Shown here: in pieces, positions 38,087 to 49,839 of the stretch
Position numbering within the stretch: the stretch's first letter is position 1
Layout: every line of letters starts with the position of its first letter
Origin: Sphagnum compactum
Lineage: Eukaryota; Bryophyta; Sphagnopsida; Sphagnales
Reading direction: 5' to 3'
DNA length: 64,000 bases
Assembly (NCBI GenBank): GCA_965153455.1
Contig: OZ234493.1
Location: 33,842,213-33,906,212 of the forward strand
The notes under the pieces: generated by a model
Told to the model about the DNA's origin: nothing
Database searches by the model: none
What the model saw: only the letters and a program-made list of their open reading frames with translations
Position numbers and translations under genes: made by a program

Positions 38087-40512
38087 ACCTTCTGTATAGT
38101 ATAATTTTCCAATGTGGGATTCGGATCTGTAATTTGCTCTGTTGTTGACAGGCTACCTTTTACACTGTGGGAGGATGTTTAAACCAGTGTTCAGCGGTTC
38201 TTTGCATTTCTAATGAATCGCAGGTTTCGATTGGTTCTTTAAATATTTGAGAATCATACAACCATCAGTTCCTGTTCTTCCATGAAAATTTCAGACCAAA
38301 GAACCATGAGTTGCAGTAATTTTCGCAAAAAAAACTTTAAAGAACCAACGGTTTCAGAAAGAACTGACAGATCTGTGGCTGGCTGGTTCTTTGACATTTT
38401 CATTTTTTTGAGAATCATGGTTATATACCAAAAATTGGTTCTTTGAATTTTTGAGAATCGATGGGTAAGCAGATATATATATATACCTGGGTTGATAAGC
38501 TGTGAGTATCTGTCTCCGATTCTAAGAACCCTTCACCCACTGGTTTAAACACCCCAAACAAAATTTGCGGGTGTCTGTGCCACATCTTACACGGTTCTGG
38601 TCAATCACATGCAACTCCATGTTTTGCAATATTAACACTCACCACACCCAAAAAAAAAGTCATCCTACTGTAAACTAAGACAGTACTTTTCCAAAAGTGA
38701 CTGGAACTTGGCTGCCATTACATTTTGTAGCAATACAGATGTTCTTGGTAATCTTGTCCATGCTGTAAAGCATAATGGTTCACTGTATATGATCAAGTAA
38801 TTTAAAGCTTGGTCCAGCATATAAATCAGTGTCTGGTGTGGATATTTGAATTTATAAAGGAATTGCTGCTTCCAGTTTTTTTTTAAAAAATATTTCAGAA
38901 TCAGACAACCCTTGGTTTCAATTCTCTGGAGAAAAAAATTCAGAATCAAAGAACCACCCATCCCAGTTATTTGAAAAATGTTAAAGAAACCAGCGGCTTT
39001 TTATGAAAGAACCAGTGGGTTATGGGCAAGTATTTGATATTTTCAATTCTTTGGAGAACCGTGATCATTTTGAGAATCGTGGTCATATATTAGAACAGGT
39101 TCTTTGATTTTTTTGAGAATCGCAAGCATGAATTCTGAGAATCACTATGAGCAAATCATGTCCGCTGCAACTATGGTTTTTAATAACTGGCCAACAGTGG
39201 TATATGTACCTCTAATATTCTTGGCATCTTTTGTACAAGTCCTCAAGTAGGGACTACCCCCACACATCACACCCATTGAATGAAACACTCATCTGATCCG
39301 GGATTCTTTTGAGCTTGTTTTGAGTTTCAGATTCTTTTGACTATTACTATGCAAATCAATTTCAAGTTCTGGCCGAAGCTTGTCAACTCCCTAGCAAACT
39401 ACAATTTGTTCTTCTAACTTAATATCTTAATCAAAAAACCAAATCCTGCTTACGAAAAAAAGTGATGTGTTCAAAGCTACAATTGCAATTAAGACTTTAG
39501 TAAAATATGAACATCAGCAAGCAAGCAAGCAAGCAAAGCACTGCTGATGAGAATTTCACAGTGTTTCTATGATGTCCATGATTGCCAATCTCATGAGTCC
39601 CTTATTATCAAGTGTTGCAAATTGCAACCCAATTGTAATTTGCAAGTAAATTTCCCAAATGAAAAGTTTCAAGTTGTGTGAAAAAAAAGAGAAAAAAATG
39701 GACTACCTGCCTACCTTATTAGGGGTCAAATACTAAAGTTATCGTTCCTGCATGATAAGAAGGTGCCAGGATGTTCTGGCAACACTCCAACAAAAGGTGT
39801 CCTTGTACGCCAAATGATTTCGAATGATCCTGTTATATAAGAGTAGATGCGCCCACACCCAATAGGCTATATTGTTTGAAATCTGCTTAATCAGATACTA
39901 TGTGCAGATTGAAGAATTATGGCACCTAGTATTCTACCAGACTACTAATACCTCCTCTAATCCTCTGAGTGGTGAGACTAGAATCCTCTAGTCCTGAGCT
40001 ACAATATAACTGGAAAGAATCTGCTCAAACAATTTGAGAGAAGTAGCTGGCTGGCTGGGGAGCAGATGTGATCTGCCAACTAGAATTAAATGCAGATCTA
40101 GACAACTTTCTACTACATTAATCTAGTAGAAATTTCTGTTTTTCCAGAAATTCAAGAGCTAAGAAATTCTAACTCCCCTGGCAAGTAGTTAAAAGATGAT
40201 CATGATGATCATGGTACTAATTTGTTGCCATTTGAACTAACCCTAAAATCAACCTCTAGAATTTGTCTGATGCAGAATCTGCTCGACAACAAGGTTGCCA
40301 CCATGATGATCAAACTCTGCTGGTTTAGGGTTTCATTAGGGTTCCACTAGCTTCAACTCCATGCTGAGGAACTAGGACCAGTTTAAAGTCTGGCACTAGT
40401 AGTACTGCTACTACTAGTATCAGGTCTGATTTGTTGCAAAATTTTGCATCAAAGAGGGAAGAACTAAGTACTTCACTGGGATTCAAATATCCAAATGGAA
40501 CTGGAGGACTAG
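37060..40512. other. Intergenic DNA upstream-to-downstream of the glucanase gene
   Basis: No gene is supported. The interval contains a (CT)n microsatellite at 38058-38087 and an inverted array of GGTTCTTTGA and GAGAATC motifs at 38180-39150. A (GCAA)n run lies near 39518-39538. The last few hundred bases probably hold the glucanase 3' UTR. Confidence 0.45.
38180..39150. repeat. Array of GGTTCTTTGA...GAGAATCG motifs in both orientations
   Basis: The pair GGTTCTTT(G/A)A and TTTTTGAGAATC(G/A) recurs about seven times. Several copies, such as TTTAAAGAACCAACGG and TCAAAGAACCACCC, are inverted. The spacing is irregular. It looks like a decayed repeat that inserted or duplicated in both orientations. 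Confidence 0.6.
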
Positions 40513-41928
40513 CTAGAGAGAGAGAGAGATCAATGACAAGCTGGTTAAGAATGTGATGGTGACTAACAAGAATGGTAATTTGATAAAAAGTTGATTGCAG
40601 ATAATCATCAGAGGAAGATTTGAGGAAGAGGTTGTTGATCTTGACAGATTTAACATTGTAAGTAGTGTCTTCTTCTGAAAGCTTCTTGATGATGATGATG
40701 ACGAGGAGCCCAGTAGTAGTGATCCAGCAGCACTACTCATGTCAAAAGGGATTTCAAAACCTGGTGCAGATGCTTCACCACTGGAATCCGGTTGAACAGG
40801 ATCATTGTTGGAATTAGGCAGAGTGGTTGCAGCAGGAGATGATCCACCACCACCACTTCTACCAACACTCTGTTGTCCAGTCATATCGATGCTATACACA
40901 TTGGTACCATTGGGGTACAAGAGGCCCCAGTGTCGCTCGGTTCCAGGACCCGGTTTCAGATCCTCGTTGAAGAGAGCGAAAATGAAAGTGGGGATGAAGA
41001 TCCCAGGTCGAGAAGGAGTACCCACGGAAGAAGTGGACAGCATCTTGTCCACCAATTTCCTGTTATAATTCTCAGCGTTGGGTATATTGCAACCCGGTTG
41101 ATCTGGATCACCCGACGTAGGCCATCCAGTCTCACTGATGGCGAGTCTCACATCCCCGTAACCCAATCTGGTCATGGCTGCATTCACGGCATCAAGCTGA
41201 GCATCTAGCAGGTTGTAGTACTTCAATCCCGTGTCTAGCACCCCGGCAACAGGACTCTCGAAGAGCGCGTATTGCAATGGAATCTGTCCGGAGTTGCTAG
41301 CCCATGCGAAGTAAGGATACGCATTGATATAGAAGTAGGAGTAAGTGGTAGACAAGAATTGCAACAGCGGTTGTACATAAGGAACAGCAATGTCTTCGTC
41401 GAAAGCTCCAGCTGATGGCGGATAGGAACTCCCCAAGGCACTCAATGCAACTGCTGTGGAGATCTTGATGGTCTGCGACAAGTTATGGTTTGTCAAGCTC
41501 GCATGGATGTTCCAGATGCACGGCATGAGCTGGTCCCACAGTGGCTGGAACCCTGGATCCGCCCACAGCTCGTTTCCTACATGGATGGTGGTGATATCTG
41601 TGGCCGGGTAATACGCCAGGACGTTCTCCTGGACCCAAAGCTCGGCAGTCGCATTGCTGGCGGCTACTGCGGCGATGTCTTCGTTCGGGAGTGCCGAGAT
41701 GACTTGTAATCCCGTGTGGGCTAGTGCTGTCAGTACTGTTGGATCTGAGTCGAACAGCTTCACTCGTCCTATCTTCATGCTCTGGATCAACACTACTACT
41801 TCCTCTGGTGTCGGGAGATTGTCTGCAATGCGCCCGTAGTTGATTCCTATTGTGTTTGCCTCTTTTGGGTACGACCCTGTTTGCAAGCAGCAAGCAAACA
41901 AGCAAGCAATCCAAGTTGTTGTGAGCAA
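40513..41928 (-). CDS. GH17 glucan endo-1,3-beta-glucosidase, likely GPI-anchored
   Basis: This is a beta-1,3-glucanase of family GH17, acting on callose or fungal glucan at the cell wall or plasma membrane. The single open frame encodes 471 residues. Residues 1-17 form a hydrophobic signal-peptide-like start. The domain opens with IGINYGRIADNLPTPEEV and carries VKLFDSDPTVLTALA. The acid/base Glu120 lies in IHVGNELW and the nucleophile Glu266 in ISETGWPTSGD. FALFNEDLKPGPGTERHWGL closes the barrel. The C-terminal 110 residues are Ser/Gly-rich, with no X8/CBM43 cysteine domain. They end in a hydrophobic tail (about residues 452-471), as expected for a GPI-anchor signal. Sequons at N92 and N149 suggest N-glycosylation. 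A sense-strand (GA)n tract lies 37 bp upstream of the ATG. Confidence 0.93.
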   Translation of the reverse strand: MLTTTWIACLFACCLQTGSYPKEANTIGINYGRIADNLPTPEEVVVLIQSMKIGRVKLFDSDPTVLTALAHTGLQVISALPNEDIAAVAASNATAELWVQENVLAYYPATDITTIHVGNELWADPGFQPLWDQLMPCIWNIHASLTNHNLSQTIKISTAVALSALGSSYPPSAGAFDEDIAVPYVQPLLQFLSTTYSYFYINAYPYFAWASNSGQIPLQYALFESPVAGVLDTGLKYYNLLDAQLDAVNAAMTRLGYGDVRLAISETGWPTSGDPDQPGCNIPNAENYNRKLVDKMLSTSSVGTPSRPGIFIPTFIFALFNEDLKPGPGTERHWGLLYPNGTNVYSIDMTGQQSVGRSGGGGSSPAATTLPNSNNDPVQPDSSGEASAPGFEIPFDMSSAAGSLLLGSSSSSSSRSFQKKTLLTMLNLSRSTTSSSNLPLMIICNQLFIKLPFLLVTITFLTSLSLISLSL

Positions 41929-41960
41929 CCATCAATGGCAGTGTGCACACTACTACTAAG

Positions 41961-41964
<4 letters not shown>

Positions 41965-42019
<55 letters not shown>
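41965..42019. repeat. (CT)n microsatellite in the glucanase 5' leader
   Basis: About 27 uninterrupted CT dinucleotides occur here, reading as (GA)n on the glucanase sense strand and ending 37 bp before its ATG. Tracts like this are known binding sites for plant GAGA-binding BPC proteins; a regulatory role here is inference. Confidence 0.9.
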
Positions 42020-42022
<3 letters not shown>

Positions 42023-43970
42023 CGAGTCTTCTTCTTCAACATGTACTTACGTGTAACAGATTACAGACGCATTAATGTCGATCCTGCCACTAGGGTTGAA
42101 AGATACAACAAGATCATCTAGGCAGTAAAAACCAGAGCCGATATATATTAGCAACTCATCTTGAGTCTTACGTACCAGAATTTGCACCTTGAACCGGATC
42201 GGCATCATCAGTTTGGCAAAAGGCCGGTAGCACAAGGAGGAGGAGGAGGAGGAGGATACACAGACTTTGTAGAGAAAGCAAACTCCCAATATTCCTGCAA
42301 CTACAACTCGCAGCTGCTGCTGCTCCAGCTTGTCTTGAAGTCCTAATCAGCCTGGGCGCTAATACAATTCCTCCTCCTCCTCCTTTTTCTTCCCGACTTC
42401 TCCTGCAAGCAGCTGCAGCTGCTGAATATTCTCCCATTTTGTTTCTAAATCACTTTCTCAAGCACCCCTGAATCAGCTCCCGCAGAGTCCAAGCTGCTGC
42501 TGCAGCTGCAGCACTTAGATCTTTGAAACTCTCTCTATTGCTAGTCTTATAGATCCCACCATGAATTCTTGCGTACCAGCTGCTGCAGTTGCTACAACCC
42601 CATAATAAAATTGTAGCTTGACAGCTGCTGCAATCTTTCCTGAAGAAGAAGAATCACAAAACACACATCATGAAACCAAACAGAAATCACAGCTGCTGTT
42701 AGTTGCATGTAGCTATCATACACTCAGAGAGAATGAGTCTCCTTTGTAAGCTAGTGCTACTAGTTATTCAGAGGACCATTCTGAGATTCACCTCGTTGCT
42801 TCAGAACTAATTAAGTCTACTAGTCCATGTAATGTCTACAACAGATTTGTTTGAAGACTTTGATGGAGGAAATGTTTTGCAGCTGTGAGAAGAATCATGA
42901 TTTCAAACTTGTGATCTTGCAAAGCAAAATTAGTACTAAATTTCTGAAACTTTTTTGTGCATTGATACATGTCCAATAGATCATCTCTAGCTGATAATTG
43001 AATGCAATTTGTTTTGCAACTATGTGAGACTCTACTAGAATCTTGAGGTGATCATGAGGGGTCACTGTGAAGGATCTGAATTTTTCTGGCACAATGTGAC
43101 TGGTCAGAACTTTGTTGTAATATCAGACTGCCATTGCTAGGCTACTACTGTAACTGCTAGCTGCTGCATAACTGCAATGGCAATTGTAACCCTAGTCTTA
43201 TTAAAATACACTGCAGTTGTTGCAACTCTCTGTACAAAACTAGCCTTGAAACCAGTCACTGTGCTCTGAAGCTAGGGCCTTGGTAGAGCAGGCCTCCTCT
43301 TCCTCCTCCTCCTCCTCCTCCTCCTCACAAAGAAGAGCTTTTCTTCCTTCCCCCCTTACCTGCTTTTTAACTGAAGTTTGTTCATTTCCCGGATCATGAG
43401 CAACCACAGTTCTAAATTAGCTGATGAAAAAGTTTCACACACTACAACAACAAAAGTGGTCCCTGAATGTCAAGTGATTTTAGTAAAGTGAATTCATTGC
43501 TCGTAATAAATAAATAAATGAGGATTAGTTGAAAAGTAATGAATTCACTTGTCTAATGAAAAAGGACTAATGAATTGCACTCACATTCTTTTGAAAACAA
43601 CTATTTCAATTATATACCTTTGAAAGATTGCTGCTTCAAATTCTTCACAAGCAAGCTAGCTAGCTGCAGTTTGGATTCCATACCCGTGTGGGGGCGAGTA
43701 TTAAAAACTCCCTCCCCGCCCCTCCCCCCCGCCCCCCTGGGGCCAGCATGGTTGCGGGGCCAGGTATTGGAATAACTATGATTATCAAATATCAAATACC
43801 CATTTTTAAACCATGGTAAGGGAAAGGTCTCCGGTTCAAGTCAGGTCGTAGGCTCTGTGGAAAGCTTTTTTTGAGCTATTTGAAAAGTATCCATATTTTT
43901 TATAAAAAATTGGTGTATTTTTTATTAGTGAATATATATTTGATTGTTATATAAAAGCCAGGTTTCTAGG
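42020..43970. other. Glucanase upstream region, CAG/CTG-rich, no gene
   Basis: There are clusters of GCTGCTGC/GCAGCTGC (42300-42620) and GGA/TCC trinucleotide runs near 42236-42256 and 43302-43326. A C-rich stretch sits at 43708-43740. Short open frames have no domain. Confidence 0.5.
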
Positions 43971-43974
43971 CAGT

Positions 43975-44165
43975 TATTTGACTTTTTCAAAAAATTGGAG
44001 AACCAAAGTTATATATAGTAATCGGTTTACCAAATAATTGGGTAGGTAATCCAGATATATAAAAGGATGCTCAATTTTTATTTTTATTTAAATTCTTTTT
44101 AATAGCCAGATTTGGCTAAATCCTCTCATGGATGATCACCACTTCAGCTACATCACAAAATTGAA
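43975..44165 (+). repeat. Dispersed repeat family 3, copy 2
   Basis: The core is TAGCCAGATTTGGCTAAAT at 44103-44121, followed by GGATGATCACCACTTCAGC and TACATCACAAAATTG. This matches the other family-3 copies. Confidence 0.65.
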
Positions 44166-45418
44166 AAAGAAAAAAAACAGTAGTAAAAAATAGTACCACA
44201 TAAATCTTTCAAGGATTTATTATATCCATGTAATGAAATTTGAAACCTTACATTGTTATCAGAAATTCCAAACATAAGAGTGTTATTTCCCTCTTCGACT
44301 ACTACTCGAGACTTCAAATTTTGTTGTCTTTGTCATCATCTAATCTGTGATGAATGAGAATCAGGCAAGCAAACGGATATCAGTCATCAGAGCAACACTC
44401 CTCCTTAGTAGGGTATAATTGAAATCTTTGGGTTTTTTTGTAGAAATAAATTTCCTGTGTTTTTTATCAGCACTTCTCATAATGTTCTGATGCTCCCCAG
44501 AGATTGAAGACCACTTTTGTTTGTGGCAACTCTTGTTGGTGTCCTATGTCTCAACACTTTTTGTTTGCAGTGGGTTCCTGTAGAATACTTGGAGTTCATG
44601 GCCACTTCCAAAAAGGCCAGATATATATATATATATATATGAATGTATGGTGAATTCAAGTTGTCAAATCTGGATGCTTTGAATTTCTTTGTAAAGTGTG
44701 GGTAGTCCTGGACTGAATGATTTCTTGTTGTGTATGTATGTATACATCATCATCCTCTCTGGAAGTAAGTACATGGAAGTATGGTTTGTGGCAACAATTT
44801 TAGGGGTTCACTTTGAGGGATGATGGGTGCAGGCTTTTTACACATGAATGAGTAGTAGTATTCAACATTGTGCCAAGAATGTTTTTTGGAGATATTATCG
44901 ATCTTTACCAATTTAGATAGAGACAAGCAAGACCCATGATTATGTATCTAAAAGTGCCCAAGGTTTCATGCAAGAGCATCCCAGGCTCGAGTGGTTCCCC
45001 CCGCCCCATGCAATCAATCATTCATAAAAAAGAGGATGCAAAAATTCAAGAGTTTCAAAGCATTGAATGAAAGTCAAAAAAGGGTTCACTCAATCAAAGC
45101 CACTTTCTGGTATTCCAAATCCCCCTTTCTCTCTCATATTGTGGAATATAAGTGTTGAAAGAAAACAGCACAGAGTTTGGTTCCCGACTCAAATTTTTAT
45201 TTTAAAAACCAAAGTGAACATAACACTTTCTATGATCCTAACTTCAATGAAACTAACCCCAAGTCACAAACTTTCTAAGCACTTTGGAAGAACTGGAAAA
45301 TGGGAGACTACAATAATTTATGAGAAAGAGTTATCTGTAAAGTGCTCCAAACTGGGGATATTACAAACCAGTTTTGCCAAAAGTCGGGACGAAATGAAAA
45401 GTCAAAATGAAAACAATA
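44166..45418. other. Intergenic DNA, no gene supported
   Basis: Only an (AT)n tract near 44621-44640 and a short unrecognised frame at 45067-45546, whose 3' part is TIR-element sequence. Confidence 0.4.
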
Positions 45419-45674
45419 GACTTATCCATAAAGTCATCCTGTCTTCACCCTGTCTTTGGGCCTGCTTTCACCCCCTATATATACCCCTCTTTCAGTGGTA
45501 TCTGCAAAGTAAGGAAATTCCGTTAAATCTCAGGGTGAAATGCTGAAACTCAGCATTTAATGCACAAGGTTCGAGAGTAATTATAGTAGTTGTGCGGGTA
45601 GGAGCAGCGAAAATATATGTAGCACCAGTGGAGGCGGTCAGGAAAATGGAAAGACAGGATGAAACTCAGTTTAG
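45419..45674 (+). mobile_element. TIR element family 1, copy C (3' truncated)
   Basis: It starts TA-GACTTATCCATAAAGTCA, then follows copies A, B and D (CACCCTGTCTTTGGGC, TCTGCAAAGTAAGGAAATT, CACAAGGTTCGAGAG). The match stops at GAAACTCAGTTTA, without the right TIR. Confidence 0.75.
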
Positions 45675-45999
45675 CAGCCCCCCAGTTTTGGATTTGCCTT
45701 AGCTGCTGCACCTTTGCAGCTTCTTTTGATTCTTGATAAATCAAAGCCTCATCAAAATAATGGCCCTGCAAATCTTTCAAGCTGATGTCCAGTTCCATGA
45801 AATGGTACCCGAATTCAGTCGATTTAAATTTGCAGCTACACTCAAACAGGGGATGAAAGAGGGAATTAGAGGGTCAAACTATGGCCCAAAATCAAGGTGA
45901 CTTGACGACGAATATTTCTATATTAGTGACCCGGAAGAAAATGGATGATAACTTTGGGAAATATATATAAAAAAAACTCACAATGCTGAAACTAAACCC

Positions 46000-46026
46000 C
46001 ATGGATGGATGGATGGATGGATGGGG
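46000..46026. repeat. (ATGG)n microsatellite
   Basis: CCATGGATGGATGGATGGAT continues for about six tetramer units. It has no associated gene. Confidence 0.85.
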
Positions 46027-46326
46027 AGAAAAAGGGTACCTACTATATATTAACTTTTGTTGACCCAACCCTAGTAACATCCAAAAGCAAAGCTGGGGTG
46101 AAGAAGAAGTACATACATACTACTCTATGCACATGCAGAGCATCTGGGTTTGGCTTCTACAGCCCAATAATGGAAGAAGCCTGGACTTAGTGTGGCTTTG
46201 GATTCATGACCTTGGAACTCCTTCCTGTTAGCCTAACAATTTGTTGCCCAATGGGGGGGTCTGCTCATCCTCAGATGCTGCTCATGCTGCATGACATGAA
46301 TTTAGTACAAAAACAACAACCCTTTT

Positions 46327-46362
46327 AATGGAATTTCCTTACTTTGCAGATACCACTGAAAC
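46327..46362 (-). repeat. Fragment of TIR element family 1 (inverted)
   Basis: GGAATTTCCTTACTTTGCAG followed by ATACCACTGAAA is the reverse complement of the CAGTGGTATCTGCAAAG region of copy C. Only about 36 bp remain. Confidence 0.6.
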
Positions 46363-46559
46363 AGATGTCTGGCAGATTATCAGTTGCACCAGTGCTCTCC
46401 ATAGGCCCAATTGGGGGGGGGGAGGTGGGGGGGGGCAGGAATTTGATGGTCCCAATTTCCCCCGTATTGCTGTCCAGGCTTTTTCTCTTTTTTCTGGCTA
46501 TTTATATATATAGTGTCAAAATTCTATATTTTTTAATAAAAAGTGCTAAAATCATCATG

Positions 46560-46775
46560 TGCTTTTTGAGATTTTCAGTAGCCAGAATTGGACCAAAATT
46601 TAAGAAAAATTGCCAGATTTCTATATGTGGTTTAAGTAAGGTAGCCCAAAATATATAGAAGTATGTTTAAAAAATTTTAGTTTCATATTTAAATAGTTTG
46701 TAGCCAAATTTGGCTAAATATTATTCCTGTTGACCACTGCCACTTTGGCTATAGCATAAAATTGCCCCCAAAAAA
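46560..46775 (+). repeat. Dispersed repeat family 3, copy 3
   Basis: The core TAGCCAAATTTGGCTAAAT at 46701-46719 is a perfect 16-bp palindrome plus flank. TTGCCAGATTTCTATATG and GTAGCCCAAAATATATAG lie upstream and CCACTTTGGCTATAGCATAA downstream. Confidence 0.65.
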
Positions 46776-48000
46776 ACAAAAAATAACACTGTTGCTATCC
46801 CATTTGCTCTCATATCTCTCTCATCCTCAGAAATGATTGCCAATGAAGAAGGGGCTCTTTTTGTCATAACACAATTCTGTAGTAAAGTTATAACCTGAGA
46901 ATGATTGTTTGTTATCATTGCACCTGAGGTGGTGGTTTCCTAATTTTTCAGACCTATGGTATGGGAGTTATTGATTTTTTGGAGCAATTTTTTGTCATTA
47001 AAAAAAATTCAACAAAAATCAAAATCCCATTTTTTTATATATACAGAAATATTGGATTTCACACAACTAAAAGGGTGATTTATTATTTTTTTATTCATTG
47101 GAAATTACCTCAATAAAATAATAATGCTCAAATGTTACTACTACACTAGTATTGTAACTAGAATTTTTTTACCTCTTGTGGTGCAACAAGTTCTTTTGAG
47201 TTTTGTTTTCTCGGATTTCTCTCATCCAACTAGGTTCAAGTCTTGGTACTACTCTCCTTTTTTAAAGATCTATCCTAACTTCACATTTTTAAAAAAATAA
47301 ATTAACGGTGTGTTAGTTAATCTATGAAGTACTTGAGAAGTATGGAATTTAGATTTTTGGTTTCCTAGAACTAGATGAATTGAAAACCCCGACAATACCA
47401 AAAACATACCTAACCCAATTTAGGAAATAATACTTTAAAGCATATAAAAAATGGCCTAATTTATCATAATGTAAATTGATGTGCTTCAAGGGAACTTGAA
47501 AGATTGTGTTTCACATATGCAAAAAAAGATTGTTTCATAGTCTTTACTAGAATGGAGGACTAGGTTGTTGCCATCATAGATTTTTTGCTTGCAGAATTGA
47601 CGTATGCTTATTATCATGGCCAAGTGCACACGACCCAAGGAATCAAAGAAGAGGGGACATACGGAGGGCCCTTCCTGTTAATTCAGCTTGTGGGTCCTGT
47701 CTGGGTACTCTCAATAAGTTATCATGTATGGGACCTACATACATACAAGTGTCTTAGGATGCCCAAAGGGCCAACAAATTTTTCCAACCATGATTCCCAT
47801 CTCCAATGAAGCATTTGTCCCAAAAGGTACAAAATCAAAAGGATGCAACATTTTGGTCATGTGCCCATCTTTAGGTTTTTATTTTTTATGTTTGTGTTTT
47901 ATTGTGCTTGCTTTGGAGTCCTTTTGAAAGTTTGAAAATTGAATGATTGATTTGACATGTTCATTTGCTAGTTCATATCTTACAATAGTAAAGACATTTA
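46776..48000. other. AT-rich intergenic DNA, no gene
   Basis: Open frames are short and lack domains. Confidence 0.4.
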
Positions 48001-48002
48001 GA

Positions 48003-48480
48003 GAGTTTTCCGTAAAGTCACCCTATCTTCACCCTGTCTTTGGGCATGCTTTCTTCACCCCCTTATACTACAATCTTTGAGTCAGGTCTGCAAAGTAAGG
48101 AAATTTTATTAAATCTGGGTATGAAATGCGCTGAAACTCCGTATTTAATGCACAAGGTTTGAGAGTAACTATATCATAATACCTTGGCCAATTCAACACA
48201 TGTCTGTCAAATAATTAATTAATTAATTTTGAAACATTCATTTGCAACAAATATTCCTAAACATCCACTATTTTCACAATGTTTTTTGACTTGGAAAGAA
48301 ATAATTTTTGAAAATTTCAACATTTCTGAAAATAATATACATTAGTGTCAAACTGGCCAAGGTACTAGCATAGTACTTGTACAAGTAAGAGCAGTGAAAA
48401 TATATGTAGCATCAAAGGAGGCGCTCAGGAAAAATGAAAAACAGGGGTCAAAACAGTATGAAACTCAGTTTACCACTTTA
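48003..48480 (+). mobile_element. TIR element family 1, copy D, with a nested insertion
   Basis: It starts GAGTTTTCCGTAAAGTCACC, runs through the family-1 interior and loses similarity after AACTCAGTTTACCAC, so the right end is missing. The interior is interrupted at 48174-48370 by a second TIR element. Removing that element and one TA restores the sequence seen in copy A. Confidence 0.8.
48174..48370. mobile_element. Nested 197-bp MITE with TA duplication
   Basis: The left end is TCATAATACCTTGGCCA. The right end, read inverted, is TGCTAGTACCTTGGCCA, giving 14 of 17 matches. TA flanks both sides (48172-48173, 48371-48372). The empty site, with one TA, reads AACTATAGTACTTG, almost identical to copy A. 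The interior is AT-rich and non-coding. TA duplication points to a Tc1/mariner-type element; the family is unrecognised. Confidence 0.8.
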
Positions 48481-48599
48481 AAAAATGGTGCTTTTCTGCG
48501 TTTCAACCCCTTAATGGGAAAAAATAGATAAACAAATAAACAAACAAACCCATATTTTAAATAGAGTAACTACATTATGTTTTTTTGCAACCCAATGAT

Positions 48600-48790
48600 G
48601 AAATTTCATTAAAGGAAATTGCCAGTTTCAATTTTTTGATGTAGCCAATTTTAAACTGGTGTGATCGCCCGCCCAAAAGAAGATTTAGCCAAATTTGGCT
48701 ATAGACCACATATGAAAGTTGAAAAATTTTAAGAGGATGGAGTATGTTTCAAGAATATCCATATTTGGGGATAGCAACATTCCACTATAT
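48600..48790 (-). repeat. Dispersed repeat family 3, copy 4 (inverted)
   Basis: ATTTAGCCAAATTTGGCTAT at 48683-48702 is the palindromic core. Flanking blocks match the other copies in reverse orientation (GATGTAGCCAATTTTAAACT, GATCGCCCGCCC, GAGGATGGAGTATGTTTC). Confidence 0.6.
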
Positions 48791-49624
48791 TATTTGGTAT
48801 CTTGGATGGGTCTTTTTTTTAAACTTTGCTAGTAGTACATTTGTCATGTTATTGAATGAGTTCCTCCCCTCTTGTAAAGGGCTGTTTCTGAAGTAGTTGT
48901 CCAAACCTAGATTCTAAAAGGTAAACCCTAAAAAGTATTGAATATGTATGACAAGCACCAACCATAGTCCCCTTTACATTATTCATTCCAATGTATTCTT
49001 GCTGACCCAATTTGTTTTTTGGGAACAAGACCACATTACTTGGCACCAACTATTGTCACTTTGTAACACTCAATCAATTAAACTCAAATTTAAAAAATTA
49101 ATCTTAAGGCTAAACTTCATCCAATTATAATTTAAAGGCCACCCATCATTATATTGCTGGTGGTGGAGCTTCTCTTAGTGCTATTTATGTTAATGCAACA
49201 TCACAATTGCCATTGCCTAAGCAGGGTTTTTTTTATTTCAATTTTATGAATTTTTTTTTTTTAAAACTTGGCACATTTAATTTACCTGACAAACTTGATT
49301 AGGTGTGCAAAAGCATCACAAGGAGGAGGAAGTGGAGGAAATGGATGAAGAAAGGCCAAACAATGGGACTAGACTCTAGTTCAATTGTGGAATGCTCAAA
49401 TTCCCAATGTGCAATAATAGCTAAGACTAACAAGATGATTCAAAGTTCATCCATGGAGCACAAAATATGTGTTAGGTCCAATTGTTGGAATGGTGTGATG
49501 TATGATACCAATTTTGGTACATAGACACATTTATGAAAATTTCAAGAACTAGGGATACATCACTATAATTGGGGAATTTTTAACATTTTGAATTTCATGG
49601 TGGTACAAACAATTCATTATTATT

Positions 49625-49835
49625 GGTTTTTTTTTTCTGAAAAGAATGGTCCAAATTCGCCTCTAAAAAACATCAAAATGCCAGATTTTTTGTAATATGT
49701 TCCAGCAAGTAGCCAAAAATGTAGGACATTGCTTCTTCTTTTTTTTAATTATTTTTTGTAGTTCATTCCCACATTTGATTAAATTTTGTTATAGATGATC
49801 CCCACTTTTGCTACATCATGCAAATTTTTGGGAAA
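49625..49835 (+). repeat. Dispersed repeat family 3, copy 5 (diverged)
   Basis: AATGCCAGATTTTTTGTAAT, AGTAGCCAAAAATGTAGGAC, TTGATTAAATTTTG and GATGATCCCCACTTTTGCTA follow in family order, but the palindromic core is eroded. Confidence 0.5.
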
Positions 49836-49839
49836 AAAC

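Noticed and set aside
42168-42437. Minus-strand frame starting MGEYSAAAAACRR upstream of the glucanase, as an extra first exon
   Set aside because: The single glucanase exon already has its own ATG and signal peptide, and no splice link is needed.
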